A stretch of DNA of 64,000 nt from assembly GCF_039540375.1 (NCBI RefSeq), contig NZ_BAABEX010000027.1:20340-84339 (forward strand), written 5' to 3'. Source of the stretch: Acidovorax_G lacteus (GTDB lineage: Bacteria; Pseudomonadota; Gammaproteobacteria; Burkholderiales; Burkholderiaceae_C). Made by a program: the position numbers and the translations under genes. Below are positions 16,293 to 25,968 of this stretch, piece after piece (the first letter of the stretch is position 1; each line of letters starts with the position of its first letter). The notes under the pieces were generated by a model. The model had not been told where the DNA came from, searched no databases, and saw only the letters and a list, made by a program, of their open reading frames with translations.

Positions 16293-17504
16293 ATGACCCC
16301 GTCCATTCCAACGCAACCCGGCCCCAGCGCTGAACACGCCCGCGGCCTGCCGCGCCGCCACTGCCTCGCGGCCCTGGCCGGCGGCTGGTGGCTGGCCGGT
16401 TGCGCCCAGCCGGCGGCCGCGCCCTCGCCTGGCGCTCAGCCCGCACCCGCGTGGCCGCCCCGGCCCACGGTGATCGCGCACCGAGGCGCATCGGCCCTGC
16501 GGCCCGAACACACGCTGGCCGCCTACCAGAAGGCCATCGACGATGGGGCCGACATCATCGAGCCCGACCTGGTTATCACCCGCGACGGCGTGCTCGTGGC
16601 CCGGCACGAGAACGCCATCGCCATCGTCGGGCCCGACGGCGCGATCAAGGAAGCCACCACCGACGTGGCTGAGCGCCCCGAGTTCGCGGCGCGCAAGACC
16701 ACCAAGCGCATCGACGGGCAGAGCATCACCGGCTGGTTCACCGAAGACTTCACGCTGGCCGAACTCAAGACCCTGCGGGCGCGCGAGCGCATTCCTGCGC
16801 AGCGCCCCGCCAACGTGGCCTACAACGGCCAGTTCGAGGTGCCCACGCTGGACGAGGTGATCGCGCTGGCGCAGGCCGAGGGCCGCCGCCGGGGCCGCAC
16901 CATTGGCATCTACCCCGAAACCAAGCACCCGAGCTACTTCCAGTCGATTGGCCTGCCGCTGGAGCCCGCGCTGCTGTCAGTGCTGGAGCGCAGCGGCTGG
17001 AACCACCGCGACGCGCCGGTGTTCATCCAGTCGTTTGAAGTGGCCAACCTGCAGGACCTGCGCCCGCGCACCCGCGTGCGCCTGGTGCAACTGGTGGCGG
17101 CCACCGGCCGCCCGTACGACTTTGTGGCCCGCGGCGCGGCCGAGACGCGCGGCTACGCCGACCTGATCACCCCCGAAGGCCTGCGCGAGGTGGCCCGCTA
17201 CGCCGACGGCCTGGGCCCGCACAAATCGCTGGTGCTGCCCGTGCAGGGCGGCGCGCTGGGCACGCCCACGGCGCTGGTGGGCCATGCCCATGCCGCGGGC
17301 CTGGCCGTGCATGTGTGGACGCTGCGGCCCGAAAACGCCTTTTTGCCCGCCGCTTTGCGCGCGGCACCGGCCACTGACGGCACACGCCGGGGCGACGCCG
17401 AGGCCGAGGCGCTGGCCTTTCTGCGCGCCGGGGTGGACGGCTTCTTCACCGACGACCCGGCCAGCGGCCGCGCTGCCGTGCAGGCCTGGGCCGCGCGGCG
17501 CTGA
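16293..17504 (+). CDS. Glycerophosphodiester phosphodiesterase, periplasmic lipoprotein
   Basis: Hydrolyses deacylated phospholipid diesters to glycerol 3-phosphate and an alcohol. The 403-residue product has a hydrophobic signal with lipobox LAGC (Cys37), then the GDPD barrel: IAHRGASALRPEHT (His63-Arg64-Gly65), EPDLVITRDG with the metal-binding Glu90 and Asp92, HE instead of the more usual HD (GlpQ has LHD), and DGFFTDDP at the end. It resembles periplasmic GlpQ in size. A caggag ribosome-binding site precedes the ATG at 16293. It is monocistronic in appearance, converging on the flavoprotein gene. Confidence 0.88.
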   Translation: MTPSIPTQPGPSAEHARGLPRRHCLAALAGGWWLAGCAQPAAAPSPGAQPAPAWPPRPTVIAHRGASALRPEHTLAAYQKAIDDGADIIEPDLVITRDGVLVARHENAIAIVGPDGAIKEATTDVAERPEFAARKTTKRIDGQSITGWFTEDFTLAELKTLRARERIPAQRPANVAYNGQFEVPTLDEVIALAQAEGRRRGRTIGIYPETKHPSYFQSIGLPLEPALLSVLERSGWNHRDAPVFIQSFEVANLQDLRPRTRVRLVQLVAATGRPYDFVARGAAETRGYADLITPEGLREVARYADGLGPHKSLVLPVQGGALGTPTALVGHAHAAGLAVHVWTLRPENAFLPAALRAAPATDGTRRGDAEAEALAFLRAGVDGFFTDDPASGRAAVQAWAARR

Positions 17505-17533
17505 ACCGAAGTCGACAACCCAGCGCGGCCGGT

Positions 17534-18175
17534 TCATCGTGGCTTCGGAGGCGTGCGGGCTGCGGCCTCGCCCCAGCCACGCGCCTGCGCCACCCAGGCG
17601 GCGCGCTGGGCGTCGCTGGCGCTGCGCACCGGCCCCAGGCTGCGGATGCGCACCGGGCGGATGCCGCAGAACTCCAGGATCGCGCGCCGCATCTGCTGGT
17701 GCCCGGGCGCACGCGTGAACCAGCGGAAGTACCAGGGCGGCGAATCCATGGTCACCAGCAGTTCGGCGCTGCGGCCGCTCAGCAGCCGGTCCCACATCGG
17801 GGAATCCTGGCGGTACTTGAAGGCGTAGCCGGGCAGGAACACGCGGTCGATGAAGCCCTTGAGCAGGGCCGGCATCGCGCCCCACCAGATCGGATAGACG
17901 AACACCAGGTGCGTGGCCCAGGTGATGTCGGCCTGCGCGCGCTGCAGATCGGGCTCCAGCGGCTGCGCGCCCCGGTAGCCGGCGTGCAGCAGCGGGTCGA
18001 ATTGCAGCGTGCCCAGCGCCAGCGTGCGCACGGCGGCGCCGCCCACCTCGGCCCCCGCGGCATAGGCTTGGGCGAGGCCCGCGCACAGGCTGCGCGCATC
18101 GGGATGCCCCAGCACCACGAGGATGCGTGTGGGGGGCTGTGTGCTGGGTTCTGCAGGGCTGGAGGTGTCGGTCAT
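17534..18175 (-). CDS. NAD(P)H dehydrogenase-like flavodoxin-fold protein (KefF/MdaB/NQO type)
   Basis: A 213-residue FMN/FAD-binding quinone-reductase-like protein. It shows the flavodoxin-2 pattern RILVVLGHPDARSLCAGLA, ATHLVFVYPIWWGAMPALLKGFIDRVFLPGYAF (the P-x-W-W-x-x-P-A-x-L-K-G flavin and dimer motif) and a conserved DSPPWYF segment. Reduction of quinones or similar electrophiles is expected. Relatives can act as ancillary subunits of Kef channels, but the Kef-type gene here is 10 kb away. Start at 18175 (MTDTSS) is preferred; 15 extra residues are possible upstream. Confidence 0.82.
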   Translation of the reverse strand: MTDTSSPAEPSTQPPTRILVVLGHPDARSLCAGLAQAYAAGAEVGGAAVRTLALGTLQFDPLLHAGYRGAQPLEPDLQRAQADITWATHLVFVYPIWWGAMPALLKGFIDRVFLPGYAFKYRQDSPMWDRLLSGRSAELLVTMDSPPWYFRWFTRAPGHQQMRRAILEFCGIRPVRIRSLGPVRSASDAQRAAWVAQARGWGEAAARTPPKPR

Positions 18176-18305
18176 GGCAGTGCGAGCAGTGGCAATGCCG
18201 CCATGCTGCGTCTGACCCATGGGGCAGAGTCAAGCGCGATCGTCAAACCCCGTGCACACCGCGGCGTGGGCGGCTGCGGCCCAGGGCCCTGAGTCCGGTG
18301 CAGGC

Positions 18306-18698
18306 TCAGGCGGGTGCGCAGTCCAGCGCCAGGGGGCGCTTGCCGGTGGGGTCGGCCTCAGGGCAGTGCAGCAGCGCGTGTTCGAGCGCGGCCAGCGCAT
18401 CGTCCTGCGCCCGCAGGCGCTGCAGCTCGCGTTGCACCTGGGCGCGCCGCGCCTGCAGCAGCGCGGCGGCCTGGGCCAGCGCATCGGCCCCGGTGTGTTG
18501 GGGCAGGCGGGCCAGGTCGGCCATGCGCAGGCCCAGCGCCAGGGCCTGGCGCACCAGCCGCACCTGGGCTGCATGGCCTGCGTGGTAGTGCCGGTAGCGC
18601 CCGCGGCGCGGCACCGGGCCGAGCAGGCCGCGGGCCTCGTACAGGCGCAGTGCGCGCGGGGTGGTGCGGGTGAGCCGGGCGAGTTCACCGATTTGCAT
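18306..18698 (-). CDS. MerR-family transcriptional regulator
   Basis: A 130-residue protein with the typical MerR N-terminus MQIGELARLTRTTPRALRLY, a winged helix to about residue 70, and a C-terminal coiled-coil dimerisation helix. It lacks an obvious metal-binding cysteine cluster (only one Cys near each end of the tail), so the effector is unknown. The start at 18698 follows the family pattern; an ATG at 18716 would add MKDIAI, which is encoded by the right arm of a palindromic element. That element therefore sits directly at the translation start and probably forms the mRNA leader. Confidence 0.85.
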   Translation of the reverse strand: MQIGELARLTRTTPRALRLYEARGLLGPVPRRGRYRHYHAGHAAQVRLVRQALALGLRMADLARLPQHTGADALAQAAALLQARRAQVQRELQRLRAQDDALAALEHALLHCPEADPTGKRPLALDCAPA

Positions 18699-18755
18699 GA
18701 TTGCTATATCTTTCATAGCTGCTCGTGCTTGTTTCGTAAGCACAAGCGGCCGATT
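18697..18755 (-). repeat. Dispersed two-stem palindromic element, copy B
   Basis: On the minus strand: AAATCGGCC flank, stem 1 GCTTGTGCTT / AAGCACGAGC, stem 2 GCTAT / ATAGC, then AATC and the merR ATG. The element lies between the divergent merR and isomerase genes. Confidence 0.85.
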
Positions 18756-18848
18756 TGACTTATGGTTCTGGCGGCGCTGCCGGGCGCGGGCCTCGGCGGC
18801 GCTTCGCGGTACGCTCGGGGCCTGCCGTGTTCGCCTGTCCTTGCTGCC

Positions 18849-19664
18849 ATGCCCCAGTTTGCCGCCAACCTGAGCCTGATGTACACCGAGCTGCCCTTCC
18901 TCGACCGTTTTGCGGCCGCGGCGGAGGACGGCTTCACGGCCGTGGAATACCTGTTTCCCTATGCGTGGGACGCGCGCACGCTGCGCGCGCGCCTGCAGGC
19001 CCACGGGCTGCAGCAAGTGCTCTTCAACGCCCCGCCCGCGGGCCTGGGCCGCGCGGCCATGGCCGCTGCGTGGGACCAGGGCGAGCGCGGCACCGCGGCC
19101 CTGCCCGGGCGGCAGGCCGAATTCCGCGCCGGGGTGCTGCAGGCGCTGGAAGATGCCGAGGTGCTCGACTGCCCCCGCATCCATGTGCTGTCGGGCATCG
19201 TGCCGCCGGGCGTGGAGCGCGAATCGCTCAAGGGCCTGTGCGTGGAGAACCTGCAGTGGGCTGCCGAGCAGGCCGGCCGCGCGGGCCGCACGCTGCTGAT
19301 CGAGCCCATCAACCTGCGCGACATGCCGCGCTACTTCCTCAACCGGCAAGACCACGCGCACGAACTGCTCGACGCCGTGGACAGCCCCCACCTGAAGGTG
19401 CAGATGGATCTGTACCACTGCCAGATCGTCGAAGGCGACGTGGCCACCAAGCTGCGCCGCTACCTGCCCACGGGCCGCGTGGCGCACATCCAGGTGGCCA
19501 GCGTTCCCGAGCGCCAAGAGCCCGACCGCGGCGAGCTGCACTACTCCTACCTGTTCGAGCTGATCGACCAGCTGGGCTGGCAGGGCTGGATCGGCTGCGA
19601 ATACCGCCCGGCCGCGGGCACGCGCGCCGGGCTGGGCTGGCGCGCGCCCTGGCTGCCGGGCTGA
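18849..19664 (+). CDS. Hydroxypyruvate isomerase-like TIM-barrel protein (OtnI type)
   Basis: A 271-residue xylose-isomerase-like barrel. Segments FAANLSLMYTELPFLDRFAAAAEDGFTAVEYLFPY, LLIEPINLRDMPRYFLN (metal-ligand Glu), LKVQMDLYHCQIVEGD (Asp, His) and GWIGCEYRPA (Glu) fit the Hyi/OtnI family, which isomerises hydroxypyruvate or 2-oxo-tetronates. OtnI is usually encoded with OtnK and a dehydrogenase; neither is adjacent here, so the substrate is uncertain. Start at 18849 aligns with the family; the longer frame to 18762 adds low-similarity sequence. Confidence 0.82.
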   Translation: MPQFAANLSLMYTELPFLDRFAAAAEDGFTAVEYLFPYAWDARTLRARLQAHGLQQVLFNAPPAGLGRAAMAAAWDQGERGTAALPGRQAEFRAGVLQALEDAEVLDCPRIHVLSGIVPPGVERESLKGLCVENLQWAAEQAGRAGRTLLIEPINLRDMPRYFLNRQDHAHELLDAVDSPHLKVQMDLYHCQIVEGDVATKLRRYLPTGRVAHIQVASVPERQEPDRGELHYSYLFELIDQLGWQGWIGCEYRPAAGTRAGLGWRAPWLPG

Positions 19665-19823
19665 CGCGCGTGCGCCCCGGCCGCCCCGGGGTTACGCAGC
19701 ATTGCGTAAGGGAATGCGTGGATGGCTGGCACGGACGCCGGGCGTAGAGTGGGCCGAGCCCGACGCGCCGCGCGCAGACGCCGCCGCGGGCTGCCCCGCC
19801 ACGCACCCTGAGGAGACTCCACC

Positions 19824-21824
19824 ATGCCCGCTGCCACCCCCACATCCCAACGTTCGGTGGCCCGGCAGGTCACGCTGGCGGCCCTGGCCCTGGTGGCGGC
19901 CGTGCTCGTGCTGGTGGGCCTGGCGATTGCGGTGCTGACCGAGCGCAGCACGCGCGCCCAGGTGGTGGCCAGCGTGGGCAACACCGCGCAGACGCTGGCG
20001 CAGGCCGTGGACGCGGCCGATGCCGCCAACCGCGAGCTGGTGCAGCTCACCATGAAGGGCTTCCAGCGCTACTTCGAGGCCACCATGCAGCTCGACGAGG
20101 CCGCGGGCGAGCTGCGCAGCTACGGCGCGCTGGTCAATGGCGACTACGGCTCGGTCGACAAGTTCGCGGCCGAAACCGGCGGCGTGGCCACGGTGTTTGC
20201 GCGCAAGGGCGAAGACTTCATCCGCGTGACCACCTCAGTCAAAAACGCGCAGGGCGAGCGCGAACAAGGCACGCCGCTCGACCGCGCCAGCCCCGCCTAT
20301 GCCCAGCTCAGCCGCGGTGAACCCTACATCGGCCGCACGCGCGTGCAGGGCAAGCCTTACATGGGCTACTACCTGCCCACGCGCGACGCCGCGGGCAAGG
20401 TGGTGGCCGTGCTGTTCATTGGCAACGACATCGGCCTCTTCGACAGCATGCTGGAGCGCCAGGTCAACGAAACGCGCTTTTTTGGCAGCGGCGGCGCCTA
20501 TGCGATTGCGCCCGGTGCCGCGTGGGACCAGGCCGTGTTTTTGGCCCACCCGCAGGCCCGCGGCAAGAAAGTGCTCGACGCCTACCCGCAGGCCAGGCCC
20601 TTCCTCGAGGCACTGGCTGCGGCCGAGGGGGGCTTTGTGCGCGACGCCATGCCGCTGCTGCAGCCCGCGGGCACCGACGCCTGGGCGCTGGTGCGCAAGA
20701 CCCAGGCCGACGGCTGGTGGGTGGTGGCCGAGGTGCCCGACGACCAGGCCATGGCCGGCCAGCGCCGCGTGACCTGGGCGGTTTGGGCGCTCATGGCGCT
20801 GGCCGTGGGGCTGCTGGGCGTGGGCCTGCTCTTCATGGTGCGCCGCGGCGTGAGCCAACCGCTGCGCGAACTCACGCAGGCCATTACCCGGGTGGCCCAG
20901 GGCGACCTGACCGAAGGCTTTGCCACCACGCGGCGCGACGAGATCGGTGCCCTGGTCAGCGAGGTCGAGGGCATGCGCCAGCGCTACGTGCAGATGTTGC
21001 AGCAGGTGCGCACCGCGGTGGACAGCATCACCACCGCCAGCGCCGAGATCGCCAGTGGCAACCAGGACCTGTCGGCCCGCACCGAAAACACCGCCAGCAG
21101 CCTGGCCGAAACCGCGCAGAGCGTGGACCAGCTCACCGCCACCGTGCGGCAGTCGGCCGATGCTGCCCGCCAGGCCAACCAGCTTGCGGGTTCGGCGGCC
21201 GAGGTGGCGCAGCGCGGTGGCCGTGTGGTGGGTGACGTGGTCACCACCATGGGCGAGATCAACCAAAGCTCGCGCCGCATTGCCGACATCATCGGCGTGA
21301 TCGACGGCATCGCCTTCCAGACCAACATCCTGGCGCTGAACGCCGCCGTGGAAGCCGCGCGGGCTGGCGAGCAGGGCCGCGGCTTTGCCGTGGTGGCCGG
21401 CGAGGTGCGCAGCCTGGCCCAGCGCAGCGCCGAGGCTGCGCGCGAAATCAAACAGCTCATCCAGACCTCGGTCGAACGCGTGGAGTCCGGAGCCGAACTC
21501 GTGAGCCATGCCGGGGCCACCATGCAGGAGATCGTGGGCTCGGTGCAGCGCGTGGGCGACATCATTGGCGAGATCACCGCCGCGTCGTCCGAGCAGTCCG
21601 ACGGCATCGGCCAGGTCAACACCGCCGTCAACCAGCTCGACCAGATGACCCAGCAGAACGCCGCGCTGGTGGAGCAAAGCGCCGCCGCCGCCCAAAGCCT
21701 GCGCGAGCAGGCCACGCGGCTGGCCACGGCCGTGCAGGTGTTCCGCCTGCCCGTGGGCAGCGCCACCGCAGCAGCCCTGCCCACCGGGCCTGCACCGGCG
21801 GCCCTGGTTGCGCCGCACGGCTGA
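19824..21824 (+). CDS. Methyl-accepting chemotaxis protein with periplasmic Cache-type sensor
   Basis: A 666-residue MCP: first transmembrane helix at about 15-37, a periplasmic ligand-binding region of about 280 residues resembling the Cache3/Cache2 fusion (DYGSVDKFAAETGGVATVFARKGEDF, YIGRTRVQGKPYMGYYLP, GKVVAVLFIGNDI), second helix at about 318-340, HAMP at about 341-395 and a signalling domain to about 640 with the hairpin tip around IADIIGVIDGIAFQTNILALNA. No CheR-binding pentapeptide is seen at the C-terminus. The ligand is unknown. A cctgaggag ribosome-binding site lies before the ATG. Confidence 0.92.
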   Translation: MPAATPTSQRSVARQVTLAALALVAAVLVLVGLAIAVLTERSTRAQVVASVGNTAQTLAQAVDAADAANRELVQLTMKGFQRYFEATMQLDEAAGELRSYGALVNGDYGSVDKFAAETGGVATVFARKGEDFIRVTTSVKNAQGEREQGTPLDRASPAYAQLSRGEPYIGRTRVQGKPYMGYYLPTRDAAGKVVAVLFIGNDIGLFDSMLERQVNETRFFGSGGAYAIAPGAAWDQAVFLAHPQARGKKVLDAYPQARPFLEALAAAEGGFVRDAMPLLQPAGTDAWALVRKTQADGWWVVAEVPDDQAMAGQRRVTWAVWALMALAVGLLGVGLLFMVRRGVSQPLRELTQAITRVAQGDLTEGFATTRRDEIGALVSEVEGMRQRYVQMLQQVRTAVDSITTASAEIASGNQDLSARTENTASSLAETAQSVDQLTATVRQSADAARQANQLAGSAAEVAQRGGRVVGDVVTTMGEINQSSRRIADIIGVIDGIAFQTNILALNAAVEAARAGEQGRGFAVVAGEVRSLAQRSAEAAREIKQLIQTSVERVESGAELVSHAGATMQEIVGSVQRVGDIIGEITAASSEQSDGIGQVNTAVNQLDQMTQQNAALVEQSAAAAQSLREQATRLATAVQVFRLPVGSATAAALPTGPAPAALVAPHG

Positions 21825-21957
21825 CACCGCCCCGTCACCAGGCCTGGGCCGCTGTCTGCGGTGTGCGCCGGGGCGCGCAGCCTGTGCTGGCATGCGGCCG
21901 CGCGTTGTGATGGAATGCTGCTTTTCCTTCGCCCACGACCGCGAGAAAGCTTCCTCC

Positions 21958-23460
21958 ATGAACGCCCGTGTTCCTTCCTCCGCCCTTGATCCCGCCCTGG
22001 CCCTGCAGCGCGTCAGCCAGGCTTGGGACGAGGACCTGGTGCGCCAGCTCACCGACTACATCGCCATCCCCGCCAAGTCGCCCATGTTCGCGGCCGACTG
22101 GGCCGAGCAGGGCCTGCTCGACACCGTGGTGCGCAACGCCGCCGCCTGGGTGGAGGCGCAGAAAGTGCCCGGCCTCACGCTCGAAGTGGTGCGCCTGCCC
22201 GGCCGCACGCCGGTGCTGTTCTTTGAAATCGAAGGCACGGCCCCGGGCGTGACGCAAAGCGTGCTCATGTACGGCCACCTCGACAAGCAGCCTGAATTTG
22301 CCGGCTGGCGCAGCGACCTCGGCCCCTGGACGCCCAAGTACGAAGACGGCAAGCTCTACGGCCGCGGCGGCGCCGACGATGGCTACGCCGTGTACGCCAG
22401 CGTGGCCGCCGTGCAGGAACTGAAGCGCCAGGGCGTGGCGCACCCGCGCATCGTGGGCCTGATCGAAACCTGCGAAGAAAGCGGCTCCCGCGACCTGCTG
22501 CCCTACATCGACGCGCTGCGCACCCGCCTGGGCGACGTGGCCCTGGTCGTGTGCCTCGATTCGGGCGCGGGCAACTACGACCAGCTCTGGCTCACCACCA
22601 GCCTGCGCGGCATGGCCAGCGGCACGCTCAAGGTGCAGATCCTGACCGAAGGCATCCACTCGGGCGACGCCTCGGGCCTCGTGCCCTCGTCCTTCCGCAT
22701 CATGCGCCAGGTGCTCGACCGCCTGGAAGACAGCAAAACCGGCCGCCTGCTGCCCGCCAGCTTCCATTGCGAAGTGCCCGCCGACCGCCTGGCCCAGGCC
22801 CAGGCCACGGCCGCCATCCTGGGCGACGAGGTGTACAAGCGCTTTCCCTGGGCGCACTACGACTGCGGCGGCTCGACCACCTTCGCGCTGCCCACCACCA
22901 CCGACCCGGTGCAGGCGCTGATCAACCGCACCTGGACGCCCACGCTCAGCGTGACTGGGGCCGAGGGCTTTCCGAGCCTGCAGGACGCGGGCAACGTGCT
23001 GCGCCCTTACACCGCCTTCAAGCTCAGCCTGCGCCTGCCCCCGCTGGTGGACGCCGCGCAGGCCGTGCAGGAGCTCAAGGCCCTGCTCGAAGACAACGCC
23101 CCCTACCAGGCGCGCGTGACCTTCGAGGCCGCCAGCGCCGCCACAGGCTGGAACGCCCCGGCCACTACGCCGTGGTTCGAGCGCGCGCTGCACGAGGCCT
23201 CGCAGGCGCACTTTGGCGCGCCCTGCGGCTACATCGGCCAGGGCGGCACGATTCCGCTCATGAACATGCTGAGCGCGGGCTTCCCCAAAGCGCAAATGAT
23301 GGTGTGCGGCGTGCTGGGCCCCAAGAGCAACGCCCACGGGCCCAACGAGTTCCTGCACGTGCCCTACGCCAAGCGGCTCACGGCCTCGGTGGCGCATGTG
23401 ATCGCGGCCATGGCGCGCGACGCGGCTCCAGCTTCGGCTTCGGCCCCCGCCGCGGCCTGA
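21958..23460 (+). CDS. M20-family metallopeptidase (dipeptidase/carboxypeptidase type)
   Basis: A 500-residue zinc peptidase without signal peptide. Metal and catalytic residues are visible: YGHLDKQP (His107, Asp109), GRGGADDGY (Asp140/141), ETCEESGS (Glu173/174) and a late GPKSNAHGPNE with a C-terminal metal-binding His. The inserted dimerisation (lid) domain lies at about 215-380. The closest resemblance is to M20 peptidases of the carnosinase/CNDP-like group that cleave dipeptides. Start at 21958 is used; the frame extends upstream to 21808 across the end of the MCP gene. Confidence 0.88.
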   Translation: MNARVPSSALDPALALQRVSQAWDEDLVRQLTDYIAIPAKSPMFAADWAEQGLLDTVVRNAAAWVEAQKVPGLTLEVVRLPGRTPVLFFEIEGTAPGVTQSVLMYGHLDKQPEFAGWRSDLGPWTPKYEDGKLYGRGGADDGYAVYASVAAVQELKRQGVAHPRIVGLIETCEESGSRDLLPYIDALRTRLGDVALVVCLDSGAGNYDQLWLTTSLRGMASGTLKVQILTEGIHSGDASGLVPSSFRIMRQVLDRLEDSKTGRLLPASFHCEVPADRLAQAQATAAILGDEVYKRFPWAHYDCGGSTTFALPTTTDPVQALINRTWTPTLSVTGAEGFPSLQDAGNVLRPYTAFKLSLRLPPLVDAAQAVQELKALLEDNAPYQARVTFEAASAATGWNAPATTPWFERALHEASQAHFGAPCGYIGQGGTIPLMNMLSAGFPKAQMMVCGVLGPKSNAHGPNEFLHVPYAKRLTASVAHVIAAMARDAAPASASAPAAA

Positions 23461-23480
23461 GCGGGCGCAGGACGCATGCC

Positions 23481-24422
23481 ATGACGCCTGCCTTTCCTGC
23501 GGCTGCGGCCGAAGCACCCGTCTCCACGCTGAGCCCCTTCACCGCCAGCGATGGCGAAAACATTGCCGTGCAGGACTGGCCCCTGCCCCCGGGCGTGCCC
23601 CAGCTCGGCCAGGCCCTGCTGGTGCACGGCCTGGGCGAACACGTGGGCCGCTATGCCCATGTGGCGCAGGCGCTGCACGGCTGCGGCCTGGCCGTGCGCG
23701 GCTACGACCAGTACGGCCACGGCGAATCGGCCGGCCCGCGCGGCGGGCTGAGCAGCGACACCCGCCTGCTCGACGACCTGGCCGACATCGTGGACGCCAC
23801 CCGCGCCCGCATGGCCCCGGGCCAGCCCCTGCTACTGGTGGGCCACAGCATGGGCGGGCTGGTGGCCGCGCGCTTCGTGTCGCTGGGCCTGCGCCCGGTC
23901 GATGGGCTGGTGCTGTCGTCGCCCGCCTTCGACGCCGGGCTGTCGGCCGTGCAGAAGCTGCTGGTCTCCACCCTGCCGCGGCTGCTGCCCGACTTGCGCG
24001 TGGGCAACGGGCTCAACGCCGACTACCTTTCGCACGACGCCGCCGTGGCGCGCGCCTACCTGGCCGACCCCCTGTGCCACGACCGCATCAGCGGACGGCT
24101 GGCCCGCTTCATTGCCGAAGCGGGCCCTGCGACCGTGGCCTGTGCGCCGCAATGGACTGTGCCCACGCTGCTGCTGTGGGCCGGGCAGGACCGGCTGGTG
24201 AACCCTGCTGGCAGCGCACAGTTTGCGGCCAGCGTGCCACCGGCGGTGGTGCAGTCGCATTGCTTTGAAAGCCTGTACCACGAGCTGTTCAACGAGGCCG
24301 ACGCTCGGCCCGTGTTCATGCGCCTGCAGGCCTGGGTGCGCGCCTGGCTCGACACGCAGCCCGCTGCGCGCGCGGCCAGCCGCCCTGCGCGCAGCGCCCG
24401 CCGCACCGGCACCACGGGCTGA
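23481..24422 (+). CDS. Alpha/beta hydrolase, monoacylglycerol lipase-like
   Basis: A 313-residue serine hydrolase. The motifs LLVHGLGEHVGRY (oxyanion HG at 49-50), YDQYGHGESAGPRG and GHSMGG with nucleophile Ser123 are characteristic of the Hydrolase_4/lysophospholipase group; LLWAGQDRLVNP and FESLYHELFNE supply the Asp and His. The enzyme probably hydrolyses monoacylglycerols or lysophospholipids. It begins 20 bp after the M20 peptidase on the same strand, so the two may be cotranscribed. The last 20 residues are a basic, Ala/Arg-rich extension. Confidence 0.87.
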   Translation: MTPAFPAAAAEAPVSTLSPFTASDGENIAVQDWPLPPGVPQLGQALLVHGLGEHVGRYAHVAQALHGCGLAVRGYDQYGHGESAGPRGGLSSDTRLLDDLADIVDATRARMAPGQPLLLVGHSMGGLVAARFVSLGLRPVDGLVLSSPAFDAGLSAVQKLLVSTLPRLLPDLRVGNGLNADYLSHDAAVARAYLADPLCHDRISGRLARFIAEAGPATVACAPQWTVPTLLLWAGQDRLVNPAGSAQFAASVPPAVVQSHCFESLYHELFNEADARPVFMRLQAWVRAWLDTQPAARAASRPARSARRTGTTG

Positions 24423-24427
24423 CCGCG

Positions 24428-25633
24428 TCAGGCCCCCCGTGTGGCCCGGGCGCGCTGCGCGCCCAGCCACAGCAGCGCTGCGCCCGTGAGCGCGACCGGC
24501 AATAGCGAGCCCAGGTTGAGCAAGGCCCAGCCCTGCGTGGTGACCAGCGCGCCCGACGCAAACGAGGTGGCCGCCATGGTCGCAAACACGCCGAAATTGA
24601 TGGCCGCCTGCGCGCGGTCTTTCTCTTCAGGCCGGTAGGCCTGCATCGCCAGCGCCGTGCTGCCCGTGAACAGGAAGTTCCAGCCCACGCCCAGCAGCAG
24701 CAGGGCCAGCGTGAAGTGGTGCAGCTCCACCCCCGACAGCGCCACGGCCACGCAGCCCAGGTTGAGCACCACGCCCGCGCCCATCACGCGCAGCACCCCG
24801 AAGCGCTGGATCAGGTGCCCCGTGACAAAGCCCGGCGCAAACATGCCGATCACGTGCCATTCGAGCACCAGCGCCGCGTCGGCAAAGTCGTAGCCGCACA
24901 CCTGCATGGCCAGCGGCGTGGCGGCCATCAGCAGGTTCATCACGCCATAGCCCAGGGCCGCGCCAATGGCCGCCACCACAAAGGCGGGCTCGCGCAGCAG
25001 TTGCGCCACGCTGCGGCCCGGGCCTGCAGGCGGCGGGGGGGCGGCCGTGGCGCTGGCGGTGGGGGCCGCGCTGGCCGGGGCGTCAAACCGGATGGCGCGC
25101 ATGCACAGCCAGGCCAGCAGGGCCACACCCATCAGCGCCAGGTAGGTGCTGGCGAAGGGCACGCTGCTCCAGCCGCGCGAATGGTTGGCCAGGTTGGGGC
25201 CGGCAATCGCGCCAATCAGCCCGCCCGCCAGCACCAGCGACATGGCTTTCTCGCGGGCGGCGGGCGCGGCCAGCTCGGCCCCGGCAAAGCGGTAGAGCTG
25301 CCCGTTGGCGCTGTAGTAGCCCGCCACCAGCGTGGCCAGGCACAGCAGCCAGAACTGCCGCGTGGTGACCGCCACCGCGCACAGCAGGGCCGACAGCATG
25401 GCCACGCCCAGCCCGATCTGGAACGACACGCTGCGCCCCCAGCGGGCCTGGCTGCGCGCCACCAGCGGAGTGGACAGCGCGCCGCCCACCACATAGCCCA
25501 TCACCGGCAGCGTGGACAGGTAGCCGTAGGGCGCCAGCTGCAGGCCCACCAGCCCGTTGATGGCGATGAACACCACGTTGTTGGTGAGAAATAGGCCCTG
25601 GCACAGGGTCAGCAGCCACAGGTTGTGGTTCAT
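24428..25633 (-). CDS. Major facilitator superfamily transporter
   Basis: A 401-residue protein with about 12 hydrophobic helices and a Pro/Ala-rich central loop (around residues 195-215). The loop after the second helix contains ARSQARWGRS in place of the canonical D-R-x-G-R motif. There is no neighbouring enzyme that suggests a substrate. It ends five bases from the convergent hydrolase stop. Annotated as a generic MFS permease; drug efflux or uptake cannot be distinguished. Confidence 0.83.
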   Translation of the reverse strand: MNHNLWLLTLCQGLFLTNNVVFIAINGLVGLQLAPYGYLSTLPVMGYVVGGALSTPLVARSQARWGRSVSFQIGLGVAMLSALLCAVAVTTRQFWLLCLATLVAGYYSANGQLYRFAGAELAAPAAREKAMSLVLAGGLIGAIAGPNLANHSRGWSSVPFASTYLALMGVALLAWLCMRAIRFDAPASAAPTASATAAPPPPAGPGRSVAQLLREPAFVVAAIGAALGYGVMNLLMAATPLAMQVCGYDFADAALVLEWHVIGMFAPGFVTGHLIQRFGVLRVMGAGVVLNLGCVAVALSGVELHHFTLALLLLGVGWNFLFTGSTALAMQAYRPEEKDRAQAAINFGVFATMAATSFASGALVTTQGWALLNLGSLLPVALTGAALLWLGAQRARATRGA

Positions 25634-25968
25634 GGGGGGCTCGGTCAGGCATCAGGGCCAGCCGCCAGGGCTGGTCAGGGCTGGCGGCGCTGCGGGGCGG
25701 GCTTAGCCAGCGCCATTGTGCGCCCGCGGCCGGGGCCGCCCCCTGGCGGGGGGGCGGTGTGCTGCGCGGGCGATCCGCACATTTCCCGCAGCGATGGTGT
25801 GTGGCATCTGCCGGTGCCGGATGGCGCCGCCTGCCGTTGCCAGGCGGTGCTGCGCGGTGTGGCGTGGCCCCGTTTGCTATGCTTTTTGATGTGCTGGCCC
25901 AGCGCTGGCAAGCACAAGCGGGCGATCAGGGCCTGGTCGGTGCCAGCCCTCAAGGCCCGTGCAGAGCC
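25634..25968. other. Intergenic stretch containing a decayed palindromic element
   Basis: No gene recognised between the MFS gene start and the ybjQ-like gene end. The only recognisable structure is a degenerate copy of the dispersed element at 25874-25930. Confidence 0.6.
25874..25930 (-). repeat. Degenerate copy of the dispersed palindromic element (copy G)
   Basis: The minus strand keeps the outer blocks GATCGCCCGCTTGTGCTT and CATAGCAAA seen in other copies, but the middle is replaced by a different hairpin-forming sequence (CCAGCGCTGG). It is probably an old copy that has drifted. Confidence 0.5.
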